Shown here piece after piece: positions 56,135 to 64,000 of a DNA stretch of 64,000 nucleotides. Source of the stretch: Methylobacillus gramineus (GTDB lineage Bacteria > Pseudomonadota > Gammaproteobacteria > Burkholderiales > Methylophilaceae); assembly GCF_020532675.1 (NCBI RefSeq), contig NZ_JAJAVE010000001.1:62001-126000 (forward strand). The letters run 5' to 3'. Position 1 is the stretch's first letter. The number at the start of each line of letters is the position of its first letter. The position numbers and the translations under genes are program-made. The notes under the pieces were generated by a model, which was given only the letters and a program-made list of their open reading frames with translations, made no database searches and was not told the DNA's origin.

Positions 56135-57430
56135 ATGTACAGGATAATAATAAATAAAATAAACACACCAAGATTTTGGACATTGTTTGCTAACTTGGCG
56201 ATACGGGGTGCTGGATTTGTAATCAGTTTTATTATCGCCAGAGTAGTGGGTGTACAAGGCCTTGGTGTGTATTCTGCAGTTGTTAATACCGCCTCTACAG
56301 TTGCCATCCCCTTTTCCCGGGTGGCTACGAACAACTCAACTATTTCTGCATCCCTGGCTTTTAATCAAAGCACTGTAGTATTCAGGGGGTATGCCAAATC
56401 CTACATGCTGCTGATGTTGGCACTATCAGTGGTATCTGCAGTTGGGTTTTATTTTTTATTTTCATCATCCATTTCTGCAGAAAGTCACGCTGATCAGTCA
56501 CTTTTGTTTCTGATGATCACAGGCACAAGTGTCATCATTGCAAGTCTCAATGGGGCAGTGCTGCAGGGATTTTTCAATGGAGCTGGAAATTTCACTGTCC
56601 CTGCAAAATGGTATGCAATTACTTCTATAGGCATTAGTCTGGCGGCATTCCCGGTTATTTATTGGATGAGGCTTGAGGGGGCATTCTATTTACTCATCCT
56701 CAACTCTTTATTACCTTTGTTCGTGCTTAATACAAAATTATTAAAGCTTGAATCCCCAGTAAAGCAGTTTTCGCAGCACGAGGGTGCTCGCACGCATGTT
56801 ATTAAACAATTTACTGCTTCCAGTCCTACTATGGTCGTAGCTACGATTAATGCTGCTGTCACTTGGCTGTGTACAATATTTCTAGTACAAAAATATTATG
56901 GAATGGTGGGTGTTGGTTTGGTTGCCATTGCCACTCAATGGCATACTTTAGTGTTAATGCCGGCGTCAAGTTGGGGCAATGTAATCATCAAATCCCTGAG
57001 TGATAGCATGAAAACAAACAGTCCAAGTTTGATCACTGGCACGGTATTTCAGCTCATTAGGAAAAATATACTCGCCACTGTATTAGTTGGTGGTTTGATT
57101 AGCCTGGCATCTGGCTTGATCACTTTGCTGTATGGGGTTTCAGGTAATCAGCTGATTTTGTTGATATGTATTAATGCCATCGCGGCTGTGATCATGTCTA
57201 TCAACAATGTTCAGGAGCGATTGTTTTTATGCTTGAATCAGCAACCTGCTTGGTTCTGGCTTTCTTCCACCGCATTTTTGATACAAGGGATAACCACCTT
57301 CACCTTCATGAAGACTTCGATTCTTGCAGTCTCAATAGGCATGTTAAGTGGTGCATTGGCCCTAAGCTTGTTGGCATGGATTTATGGGCGATCGCTACTG
57401 CGAAAGATAGGTCGAGACAGCGGTTTTTGA
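56135..57430 (+). CDS. Wzx-like oligosaccharide flippase
   Basis: This 431-residue membrane protein has about 12-14 helices; its start IINKINTPRFWTLFANLAIRGAGFVISFIIARVVGVQGLG is the typical N-terminus of polysaccharide biosynthesis (MATE/MOP) exporters. It should flip lipid-linked repeat units. It lies 53 bases after the glycoside hydrolase gene. Confidence 0.85.
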   Translation: MYRIIINKINTPRFWTLFANLAIRGAGFVISFIIARVVGVQGLGVYSAVVNTASTVAIPFSRVATNNSTISASLAFNQSTVVFRGYAKSYMLLMLALSVVSAVGFYFLFSSSISAESHADQSLLFLMITGTSVIIASLNGAVLQGFFNGAGNFTVPAKWYAITSIGISLAAFPVIYWMRLEGAFYLLILNSLLPLFVLNTKLLKLESPVKQFSQHEGARTHVIKQFTASSPTMVVATINAAVTWLCTIFLVQKYYGMVGVGLVAIATQWHTLVLMPASSWGNVIIKSLSDSMKTNSPSLITGTVFQLIRKNILATVLVGGLISLASGLITLLYGVSGNQLILLICINAIAAVIMSINNVQERLFLCLNQQPAWFWLSSTAFLIQGITTFTFMKTSILAVSIGMLSGALALSLLAWIYGRSLLRKIGRDSGF

Positions 57431-57443
57431 ATAAGGGATCAAG

Positions 57444-57953
57444 TTGAGCATGCTTACTGACATACTGCAGGATTGGGATATCAATAAAGGTAATATCAAA
57501 GCTAGATTGGTGTTATTACTTTTTCGCTGTGCTTATTTAGTTAGACATAGCAATAAACTAGTGTTGATTATTGGTCTTCCTTTCCTGATATTTTACCGAG
57601 TCGCGGTGGAGTGGATATTGGGTATCGAATTACCTTGGAATTTGACACTAGGCAAGAATGCGCGGGTATTCCATGGCATGGGTCTGGTGGTTAATGATCA
57701 AGTTAAAATAGGTAACAATGTCACATTGCGACATACCACTACCATAGGCGTTAAAGAGACTGCCGAGTTTGGTTCGGTTTTAGTGCCTGTGATCGGAAAT
57801 AACGTCGATATTGGTGCGCATGTTGTCATTCTTGGTGCTGTGACTATTGGGGATAACGCAGTCATAGGCGCGGGAACCATTGTTGTCAAGGATGTTCCCG
57901 CCGGATCAGTGGTGGTAGGCAATCCGGCACGAATCTTGAATAGAGTTGAGTAA
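57444..57953 (+). CDS. serine-acetyltransferase-like hexapeptide acetyltransferase
   Basis: The 169-residue left-handed beta-helix protein contains hexapeptide repeats (IGNNVTLRHTTTIGVKE, VIGNNVDIGAHVVILGAVTIGDNAVIGAGTIV) ending VVGNPARIL. It is CysE-like, but in an EPS cluster such enzymes usually O-acetylate sugars. A hydrophobic N-terminal segment near residues 25-55 is unusual for cytosolic CysE. The TTG start at 57444 has AAGGGA 6 bases upstream; ATG 57450 is the alternative. Confidence 0.75.
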   Translation: MSMLTDILQDWDINKGNIKARLVLLLFRCAYLVRHSNKLVLIIGLPFLIFYRVAVEWILGIELPWNLTLGKNARVFHGMGLVVNDQVKIGNNVTLRHTTTIGVKETAEFGSVLVPVIGNNVDIGAHVVILGAVTIGDNAVIGAGTIVVKDVPAGSVVVGNPARILNRVE

Positions 57954-57956
57954 GCT

Positions 57957-58904
57957 ATGTTTTCTGTTGTCATCCCTTTATACAATAAGGAAGCGTTTAT
58001 TGAGCGTGCGCTAAATTCAGTGCTGCAACAAACGCTCTCTGATTATGAAGTTATCGTAGTTGACGATGGTTCTTCGGATGGCAGTATGGAGCTCGTCTCT
58101 CAATTTGATGACGATAGAATCCGAGTCATTCAACAGGAAAACGCAGGTGTTGCAGCAGCCAGAAATACGGGTATTGCTGCAGCTGGTAGGGAGTGGGTGG
58201 CATTTTTGGATGCAGATGATGTCTGGATGCCAGATCATCTGCAGGAGCTTCAAGATCTGATCAATGCATTTCCTAAGGTTACGTCGGTAGGTACTGCATA
58301 TAACAAAATTGATACTAATGGCCGAGTGCAGGCATTGCGTTATCCACCGCAGCTTTCCGGACAAGCGTTGAGTTTGGTTGGTGATTATTTCGCTGTCTCG
58401 ATTGCTTATGATCATGTTTTGCATAGCTCATCAGCAGCGGCCAGGAAGTCAGTGTTGCTGCAAATTAGTGGTTTCCCAGTGGGCGTGAAATCCGGAGAGG
58501 ATCTCATCACTTGGGCCAAATTGGCGTTGGCAGGAGACATGGCTTTTTCCAGTAAAGTTTCAGCCGTTTTTTATATTCCGGATCAGCAAGCGATCAATCG
58601 TGTGGCCAATATCCGCCGTCCTGCGATCCCCGATCGGGTGGGAGAGGAGTTGGCCGAGTTATCCAGGAAATTTCAACGGCCGAGCTTATCTCGATATCTC
58701 AGTCTGTGGCATGAGATTCGCGCCGTACTATTCACCGAGTTGAACGAACGCTCATTGGCGCTCAGAGAGCTGAAGTTAAGTATGCAATTTTCTGGGCTCA
58801 GGAAAAAGCACATATTCATGTTGTTGGCATTACTGATGCCAGCACGGATACGTGGCGTTGTTTTTGAAAAAATTCGTCATTACAAAAAAAAGAGCACACA
58901 ATGA
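57957..58904 (+). CDS. GT2 family glycosyltransferase
   Basis: This 315-residue inverting GT-A enzyme has the N-terminus FSVVIPLYNKEAFIERALNSVLQQT, nucleotide-binding VVDDGSSDGS and the metal motif DADD near residue 89. It adds a sugar to the lipid-linked repeat unit; donor and linkage are unknown. It overlaps the next glycosyltransferase by 4 bases. Confidence 0.88.
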   Translation: MFSVVIPLYNKEAFIERALNSVLQQTLSDYEVIVVDDGSSDGSMELVSQFDDDRIRVIQQENAGVAAARNTGIAAAGREWVAFLDADDVWMPDHLQELQDLINAFPKVTSVGTAYNKIDTNGRVQALRYPPQLSGQALSLVGDYFAVSIAYDHVLHSSSAAARKSVLLQISGFPVGVKSGEDLITWAKLALAGDMAFSSKVSAVFYIPDQQAINRVANIRRPAIPDRVGEELAELSRKFQRPSLSRYLSLWHEIRAVLFTELNERSLALRELKLSMQFSGLRKKHIFMLLALLMPARIRGVVFEKIRHYKKKSTQ

Positions 58905-60040
58905 ATAAATCTGGCAGAAAAGTGCTTGTTATCCAAAGAAGGATGACGCATTACCGTATTCCATTTTTTGAAGCATTAAGAGCAGAGTTTGCCAAGCGTA
59001 ATTGTGAGCTAGTTTTAGCTGCTGGAACCGGTACGCCAGAAGAGTCGACAAAAAACGATAGTGGCAATATCCCATGGGCTAAAGTTTTGCCAACGCATTA
59101 TTTCGCAAATGGAAGAATATGCTGGCAAAGCTTTAATTCCTTACTTGGTGATGTTGATTGTGCGGTATTTGCCTTGGAAAATAAGCTGCTTTTCAATTTA
59201 TATGCTCAATTCTTGTCACCAGTGCCACGCGTGGTATTGTGGGGTCATGGTGCTAACCTGCAGGGCGATCCTAAAAGTTTGCGAGAAAAATTCAAACGCT
59301 ACACCGCTAAAAAGGCGGATTGGTGGCTAGGATATACCCCTTTGAGTCGACCATTGATAGAAAAGTCAGGATTTCCATCCGAGCGTATATCCATTCTGAA
59401 TAACTCCATTGATACGACTGAGCTTAAAAATTTACGCGATGCTTTAAACCCGGACGAATTACAAGCCATAAAAGATCGTCTATCGTTAAACGGGAAAAAA
59501 GTCGGTATTTATGTGGGTTCGCTTTACAAAGAAAAGCGTATCCAATTCATGCTGGAGGCCGCCAAGCGTATACGTCAGGATATCCCGGAGTTTGAATTCC
59601 TGATCGTAGGGGCAGGGCCAGATAGCGTCTTGGTTGAGGAATTTGTTCGCAGCAATCCCTGGGTTCATTACCTAGGCGCACAAAAGGGTAAAGACAAGGT
59701 GGCACTGCTTGCGATCTCCGATGTCATGCTCAACCCTGGTTTGGTCGGTTTGGGGATTCTTGATTCTTTTGTTTGCGAAGTGCCATTGCTGACAACGGAC
59801 TGCGGTTTGCATAGTCCTGAAATTGCCTACTTGGAAAACCATTCCAATGGTTTGATTACAGAAGATACCCTGGAAAACTATGCTCAATCGGTGATTGATC
59901 TACTGGCTGATGAGCACGCGCTGCTAAGGTTGAAGGCAGGATGTGCTGCCAGCGCTAAGAAATTTACTGTGGAAAATATGGCCATCAATTTTGCCGATGC
60001 AATCGTAGCGTGTATGGATGCACCGCCGTATCGCAAGTAA
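58901..60040 (+). CDS. GT4 family glycosyltransferase
   Basis: This 379-residue GT-B enzyme has a C-terminal donor-binding half with GIYVGSLYKEKRIQFMLEAAKRI, FLIVGAGPDS and VMLNPGLVGLGILDSF, the expected region of the GT4 E-x7-E motif. It begins MNKSGRKVLVIQRRMTHYRIPFFEALR. It probably adds one sugar of the repeat unit. A 152-base gap with repeats follows. Confidence 0.85.
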   Translation: MNKSGRKVLVIQRRMTHYRIPFFEALRAEFAKRNCELVLAAGTGTPEESTKNDSGNIPWAKVLPTHYFANGRICWQSFNSLLGDVDCAVFALENKLLFNLYAQFLSPVPRVVLWGHGANLQGDPKSLREKFKRYTAKKADWWLGYTPLSRPLIEKSGFPSERISILNNSIDTTELKNLRDALNPDELQAIKDRLSLNGKKVGIYVGSLYKEKRIQFMLEAAKRIRQDIPEFEFLIVGAGPDSVLVEEFVRSNPWVHYLGAQKGKDKVALLAISDVMLNPGLVGLGILDSFVCEVPLLTTDCGLHSPEIAYLENHSNGLITEDTLENYAQSVIDLLADEHALLRLKAGCAASAKKFTVENMAINFADAIVACMDAPPYRK

Positions 60041-60135
60041 ACACGGCATATTATTTGCATCGCACTATTGGCTGAAGATGAGCTAAAGCTTATTTCATGT
60101 CGAAGGCGAAAGTCACTCGGCATTCAAACTAAATA

Positions 60136-60174
60136 TGATAAATACCTTATCACTGGCACGTCATGCTGTGATAA
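60136..60174. repeat. three TGATAA/TTATCA half-sites upstream of the WecG-like gene
   Basis: TGATAA (60136-60141), TTATCA (60147-60152) and TGATAA (60169-60174) form two overlapping dyads; the longer one is TTATCAC/GTGATAA with a 14-base spacer. They lie 19 bases before the gene start, in the only sizeable gap among these glycosyltransferase genes, suggesting an operator or a new transcription unit. Confidence 0.5.
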
Positions 60175-60192
60175 ACCCCCCGGAGAAATTGA

Positions 60193-60945
60193 ATGAGTGC
60201 ATTAAGAAAAACCGTGAAGGTGCTGGCTGCAGATATTGATGTCATTACATGGCCACAAGCAGTGTCCAAGATTGCAGCCTGGGCAAAAGTTCGTCACAGC
60301 GCATACGTTTGCATTTGCAATGTACATTCTGTTGTTTCTGCCACCCAGAGCCCAGAGTTTGAAGCAATCATCAATCAAGCCGATATGGCAACGCCAGATG
60401 GTGCTCCAGTAGCCTGGGTGATTCGCCGTAAAGGTGAACCAAGTCAGGAGCGTATCAATGGGCCTGACCTGATGTGGAAATATTGTGCGCATGCAGAAAG
60501 CACAGGAGAGTCCATTTTTCTCTATGGTGGCATGCAAAACACGCTGGATATCCTGCGGGGTAAATTGGCACAGCATTTCCCCAAACTCAAAATTGCCGGC
60601 ATGTATTCCCCGCCTTTCCGTCCCTTGACTGCGAAGGAAGATCAATCTGTCATTAATCAGATTAACCAATCAGGTGCGGGCACTGTGTGGATCAGCCTGG
60701 GTTGTCCAAAGCAAGAAAAGTGGATGGCCGAGCATAAGGGGAAAATTAACGCAGTGATGGTAGGCGTAGGCGCGGCTTTTGATTATCACGCCGGAACCAT
60801 CGTACGCGCGCCATTGTGGATGCAAAAAAGTGGACTCGAGTGGCTGCATCGTCTTGCTTCAGAGCCGCGCAGACTCTGGAAACGGTATTTGGTGACTAAC
60901 AGTCTGTTTATTTTTCATATATTGAAGAATTCAATAGGTAAGTAA
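60193..60945 (+). CDS. WecG/TagA/CpsF family glycosyltransferase
   Basis: This 250-residue GT26 enzyme has the family motifs VHSVVSATQSPEFEAIINQADMATPDGAPVAW near 37-68, INGPDLM, and VGVGAAFDYHAG near 194. Such enzymes transfer ManNAc, ManNAcA or glucose-type sugars to lipid-linked intermediates. The ATG has CGGAGA 7 bases upstream. It is 4 bases before the acyltransferase gene. Confidence 0.88.
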   Translation: MSALRKTVKVLAADIDVITWPQAVSKIAAWAKVRHSAYVCICNVHSVVSATQSPEFEAIINQADMATPDGAPVAWVIRRKGEPSQERINGPDLMWKYCAHAESTGESIFLYGGMQNTLDILRGKLAQHFPKLKIAGMYSPPFRPLTAKEDQSVINQINQSGAGTVWISLGCPKQEKWMAEHKGKINAVMVGVGAAFDYHAGTIVRAPLWMQKSGLEWLHRLASEPRRLWKRYLVTNSLFIFHILKNSIGK

Positions 60946-60949
60946 AGCC

Positions 60950-61936
60950 ATGTCCCGGGAAAGATTATCCGAACTTGATAGGGCGAAGGGCTTGGCCATT
61001 CTTCTGGTTGTCATTGGGCATGTTGTCGCGAGACAACCACCTGCTGGCAATGAATGGTATGAGATCGGCAAGTATCTTATATATTATTTCCACATGCCTT
61101 TCTTTATGTTTCTCAGTGGTTTTATCATTGAATATACATATAAGCCGCTTGTTGGATTTTCCCAGTTTTCTTCATACGTCAAAAGCAAATTTCTGCGATT
61201 GATGCCCGCTTTTCTTATTATGGCGATATTAATTTATCTTGGTAAATTGATAGCGAGTCATTTTATTCAGGTGGACAATCTGCAAGGTAGAGATGTGTCA
61301 GCCTTGTTAGATATATTATTGTATCCCGCACAAAGTAGTGCCTCATCCTTGTGGTATATCTATGTGCTGTTTTTGTTTTATCTTATTTTTCCTGTGATTC
61401 ACTGGCTGATACAACGTAAGGTGATTTGGATGGTGGTGGGCTTGTGTGCCTTCATAGTGCAGGATGAGCTTACCCATTTATTTATGTTGAATCGGGTTGC
61501 AGAGTTCTTGCTATTCATCATGGTGGGTGCTTGGGTTGCCAGAAATTATGAAACATTTTCCAATCATAATTACCGTTACGGCTGGTTATGGGCGCTGATT
61601 TTTGTGATCGCACTGGTTGCTAGTGAGTATCTGTTGCTGCCTAAGCTGATTTTGGGCTTGCTGTCTATTCCGGCGCTGATGTTTTTTGTGAGTGCTCAAT
61701 ATGTCAAAGATTCTGCCATTCTGACGCAATTGGGTAAGTATGTTTTTGTGATTTATTTGCTCAATACTATCGTTATTGGCTTGGTTAAGGGCGTAGGTCT
61801 TAAATTTGTCTCATGGGATGGTATTAATTTTATTCCTTATTTTATAGTGCTGATGCTGGCTGGTTTATACGTTCCAATATTGATAAAACAATTTTTATTT
61901 TCCAAATCCCCTTTGCTCGATAAATATACTACTTAA
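60950..61936 (+). CDS. acyltransferase 3 family membrane protein
   Basis: This 328-residue protein has about ten helices. The N-terminal ELDRAKGLAILLVVIGHV carries the conserved catalytic histidine, followed by YFHMPFFMFLSGFI. These enzymes O-acetylate or otherwise acylate EPS sugars at the membrane. It is followed 7 bases later by gmm. Confidence 0.85.
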   Translation: MSRERLSELDRAKGLAILLVVIGHVVARQPPAGNEWYEIGKYLIYYFHMPFFMFLSGFIIEYTYKPLVGFSQFSSYVKSKFLRLMPAFLIMAILIYLGKLIASHFIQVDNLQGRDVSALLDILLYPAQSSASSLWYIYVLFLFYLIFPVIHWLIQRKVIWMVVGLCAFIVQDELTHLFMLNRVAEFLLFIMVGAWVARNYETFSNHNYRYGWLWALIFVIALVASEYLLLPKLILGLLSIPALMFFVSAQYVKDSAILTQLGKYVFVIYLLNTIVIGLVKGVGLKFVSWDGINFIPYFIVLMLAGLYVPILIKQFLFSKSPLLDKYTT

Positions 61937-61943
61937 TAAAATT

Positions 61944-62411
61944 ATGTTTTATTCCAAAGAAAAATTTGCATCCATGGTTGATGCAATGCCCTTGATATCA
62001 GTGGACTTGATCATTCAGAAACGAGATCAAGTCTTATTGGGACGCCGATTGAACAGGCCCGCCCAAGGTTTTTGGTTTGTACCTGGCGGTCGAATCATGA
62101 AAAATGAGACGATTTCAGCCGCATTAAATAGGGTGTTGGATCAGGAGCTTTCAATTGCCACGGCATTGAATAATCACAATATCAAGCCTGAGCTCATGGG
62201 CGCATATCAACATTTTTATGATGATAGTTTTGTCGGGGATGTGGGAATATCTACTCATTATGTAGTGCTTGGACATCGTATATTGTTACCAGACTACATT
62301 GAAATCAAGCAGCATGATAATCAACATGCAGAATTATCCTGGTGGAAAATTGATGACTTGATCTTTGCTGACGATGTCCATGTTTACACTAAAGATTATT
62401 TTCTTAAGTAA
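61944..62411 (+). CDS. gmm: GDP-mannose mannosyl hydrolase (Nudix)
   Basis: This 155-residue Nudix-related protein has RRLNRPAQGFWFVPGGR and AYQHFYDDSFVGD, which match the Gmm/WcaH type. The Nudix box is the reduced form of that family (GGRIMKNE, then NRVLDQELSI, lacking the usual REUxEE), as expected for enzymes that hydrolyse GDP-mannose or GDP-glucose to sugar and GDP. It likely balances GDP-sugar pools alongside gmd, fcl and manC. Confidence 0.88.
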   Translation: MFYSKEKFASMVDAMPLISVDLIIQKRDQVLLGRRLNRPAQGFWFVPGGRIMKNETISAALNRVLDQELSIATALNNHNIKPELMGAYQHFYDDSFVGDVGISTHYVVLGHRILLPDYIEIKQHDNQHAELSWWKIDDLIFADDVHVYTKDYFLK

Positions 62412-62467
62412 TAAAGTTATAAATTAAATCAACTTATTAAATATATTGTTTTGAAAGGTTGTCTATT

Positions 62468-63634
62468 GTGAAAATTGCAATTGCAGGTACCGGGTATGTA
62501 GGGTTGTCGATTGCCATTCTGTTGGCTCAAAAGCACGAGGTGGTTGCATTGGATATCGTCCCTGAAAAAGTGGACATGCTCAATAATAGAGTTTCACCAA
62601 TAGTCGATAAGGAAATTGAGGAGTATTTACAAAGCAAGCCTCTTAACTTCCGCGCAACCCTCGATAAGCATGATGCTTACGCTGGTGCAGATTATGTCGT
62701 AATTGCCACACCTACTGACTATGATCCCCAAACCAGTTATTTCAATACGCGCTCAGTAGAGGCGGTAATCAATGATGTGGCAGAGATTGCCCCTAATGCT
62801 GTAATGGTGATCAAATCCACGATACCTGTGGGTTACACCGCTTCCATCAAGGAAAAGCTTGGCAATGACAATCTGATCTTCTCGCCTGAGTTCCTGCGCG
62901 AAGGCAAAGCGCTTTACGATAACCTTTATCCATCACGTATTGTGGTCGGAGAAATGTCTGAACGTGCTGAAGTATTTGCCAAGTTGTTGCAGGAGGGCGC
63001 CGTGAAGGAAGACGTACCTATCCTGCTGACTCATAGCTCCGAAGCAGAAGCAATCAAGCTATTCGCCAACACCTATCTCGCCATGCGTGTCGCCTATTTC
63101 AATGAGCTGGATACATATGCGGCCAGTCATGGTCTTGATAGCCGTCAAATTATTGAGGGCGTTGGATTGGATCCCAGAATTGGTTCCCACTACAATAATC
63201 CTTCATTTGGCTATGGTGGTTATTGCCTACCTAAGGATACCAAGCAGCTTCTGGCCAACTATAGCAATGTGCCGCAAAACCTGATCAATGCGATTGTGTC
63301 ATCGAACAGCACACGCAAGGATTTCATCGCGGAAAGTGTCCTGCTCAGGAAGCCTAAGGTGGTGGGTATTTACCGCCTGATCATGAAAGCAGGCTCTGAT
63401 AATTTCCGTGCCTCCAGTATTCAGGGCGTCATGAAACGCATCAAGGCCAAGGGTATAGAGGTGATTGTGTATGAGCCTGTGATGCAGGAGACGGAGTTCT
63501 TCAATTCCAGGGTAGTGAATGATCTGGACGCATTCAAGCAACAGGCCGACGTGATCGTTTCCAATCGTTTGACAGCCGAGCTCAAGGATGTGGAAAGCAA
63601 AGTATTCACCCGGGACTTGTTCGGTAGCGATTAA
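62468..63634 (+). CDS. ugd: UDP-glucose 6-dehydrogenase
   Basis: The protein of about 388 residues is the short Ugd class (E. coli length). The NAD motif is [16 protein letters not shown] at the N-terminus, and the catalytic cysteine is in [15 protein letters not shown] near residue 253. It makes UDP-glucuronate. GTG 62468 is used because AAAGG lies 9 bases upstream; an in-frame TTG at 62459 touches that site. Confidence 0.94.
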   Translation: MKIAIAGTGYVGLSIAILLAQKHEVVALDIVPEKVDMLNNRVSPIVDKEIEEYLQSKPLNFRATLDKHDAYAGADYVVIATPTDYDPQTSYFNTRSVEAVINDVAEIAPNAVMVIKSTIPVGYTASIKEKLGNDNLIFSPEFLREGKALYDNLYPSRIVVGEMSERAEVFAKLLQEGAVKEDVPILLTHSSEAEAIKLFANTYLAMRVAYFNELDTYAASHGLDSRQIIEGVGLDPRIGSHYNNPSFGYGGYCLPKDTKQLLANYSNVPQNLINAIVSSNSTRKDFIAESVLLRKPKVVGIYRLIMKAGSDNFRASSIQGVMKRIKAKGIEVIVYEPVMQETEFFNSRVVNDLDAFKQQADVIVSNRLTAELKDVESKVFTRDLFGSD

Positions 63635-63642
63635 TGCTAAGC

Positions 63643-63658
63643 GCCAGGCTAGCCTGGC
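63643..63658. repeat. perfect 16-bp palindrome between ugd and manC
   Basis: GCCAGGCTAGCCTGGC is fully self-complementary with no spacer. No T tract follows, so it is more likely a protein site or processing hairpin than a terminator. Confidence 0.45.
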
Positions 63659-63704
63659 TGGCTCAATTCCATTCCATTAAGACAATTAATAAGATGAGGG
63701 CAAG

Positions 63705-64000
63705 ATGTCAATTGCTATCGTACCAGTAGTACTTTGCGGCGGATCAGGCACCAGATTGTGGCCACTTTCGCGTGAAAAATATCCTAAGCAACTCCTCAAC
63801 CTGATCAATGATGATTCATTGTTGCAGGCAACCTTAAGACGCATACAAGGCGATGGCGCTGAACTACAAGTTGGGGCACCTCTGGTCGTCTGCAACGAGG
63901 AGTATCGCTTTGTGATTGCAGAACAATTGCGCCTGATGAATGTATCTGGGACCGTGCTGCTTGAACCCATAGGCAGGAATACTGCGCCAGCATTGACTAT
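63705..64000 (+). CDS. manC: mannose-1-phosphate guanylyltransferase (partial, C-terminus beyond window)
   Basis: The first 98 codons begin MSIAIVPVVLCGGSGTRLWP and continue LSREKYPKQLL, the nucleotidyltransferase signature with the GTP-binding Gly loop. PIGRNTAPA near the window end is the second conserved block. It makes GDP-mannose, the precursor for gmd/fcl and for mannose residues. The length, and whether a phosphomannose isomerase domain follows, cannot be seen. Confidence 0.93.
   Translation, partial: MSIAIVPVVLCGGSGTRLWPLSREKYPKQLLNLINDDSLLQATLRRIQGDGAELQVGAPLVVCNEEYRFVIAEQLRLMNVSGTVLLEPIGRNTAPALT

Noticed and set aside
60154-60167. TGGCACG followed by TGC upstream of the WecG-like gene as a sigma-54 promoter
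   Set aside because: GG and GC are only 8 bases apart; the region is better explained by the TGATAA dyads.

Overview
The window looks like chromosome from an obligate or restricted methylotroph of the Betaproteobacteria, most likely the Methylophilaceae and probably a Methylobacillus relative. This is inferred from gene content and protein character, not from a database search. Three blocks support it: a mxaFJGI-RSACKLD methanol dehydrogenase cluster of the calcium type; a 14-subunit nuo operon followed by the DUF2818 gene that accompanies it in Betaproteobacteria; and an eps cluster with exosortase B (EpsH) of the kind first named in Methylobacillus.

Layout. 1-3.7 kb: a ParA-type ATPase (cut by the window edge) and a SixA-type phosphatase on the minus strand, diverging from an rpfE-like gene coupled to recJ. 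3.6-4.9 kb: tpiA, secG and tRNA-Leu(GAG). 5.2-7.5 kb: a MocR-type regulator and an azoreductase. 7.5-7.96 kb: an AT-rich, gene-free stretch. 7.96-24.3 kb: nuoA to nuoN, DUF2818, a Nudix hydrolase and an SDR protein, mostly with overlapping or closely spaced ends, closed by a strong terminator. 24.4-34.3 kb: a repeat-rich mxaF upstream region, then mxaF, mxaJ, mxaG and mxaI separated by hairpins and closed by a terminator, then the maturation genes mxaR, S, A, C, K, L and D. 34.3-36.7 kb: a minus-strand pair (2OG-Fe(II) oxygenase and PLP decarboxylase) and tRNA-Val(GAC). 37-41.8 kb: a TonB-dependent receptor and two tandem PEP-CTERM proteins behind a candidate sigma-54 promoter. 41.9-64 kb: a same-strand exopolysaccharide region. 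It starts with a CPBP protease and epsL, epsB, epsD to epsI (exosortase B), continues with GDP-fucose genes (gmd, fcl), a Wzy-like polymerase, a secreted glycoside hydrolase, a Wzx-like flippase, decorating enzymes and glycosyltransferases, and ends with gmm, ugd and the start of manC.

How the genes work together. MxaF/MxaI oxidise methanol in the periplasm and pass electrons to cytochrome cL (MxaG). MxaRSACKLD are assembly and calcium-insertion factors with a MoxR ATPase plus von Willebrand A architecture. Complex I supplies the NADH branch of respiration. The eps region encodes a Wzx/Wzy-type exopolysaccharide system. Its precursors should include GDP-mannose, GDP-fucose and UDP-glucuronate. 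An exosortase with two nearby candidate substrates is built into it.

Most genes belong to known families. The least explained material is the repeat architecture upstream of mxaF, the tandem PEP-CTERM pair with its sigma-54-like promoter and neighbouring CPBP protease, the EpsG protein with degenerate nucleotide-binding motifs, and the oxygenase-decarboxylase pair next to a TonB receptor beside the methanol dehydrogenase cluster.
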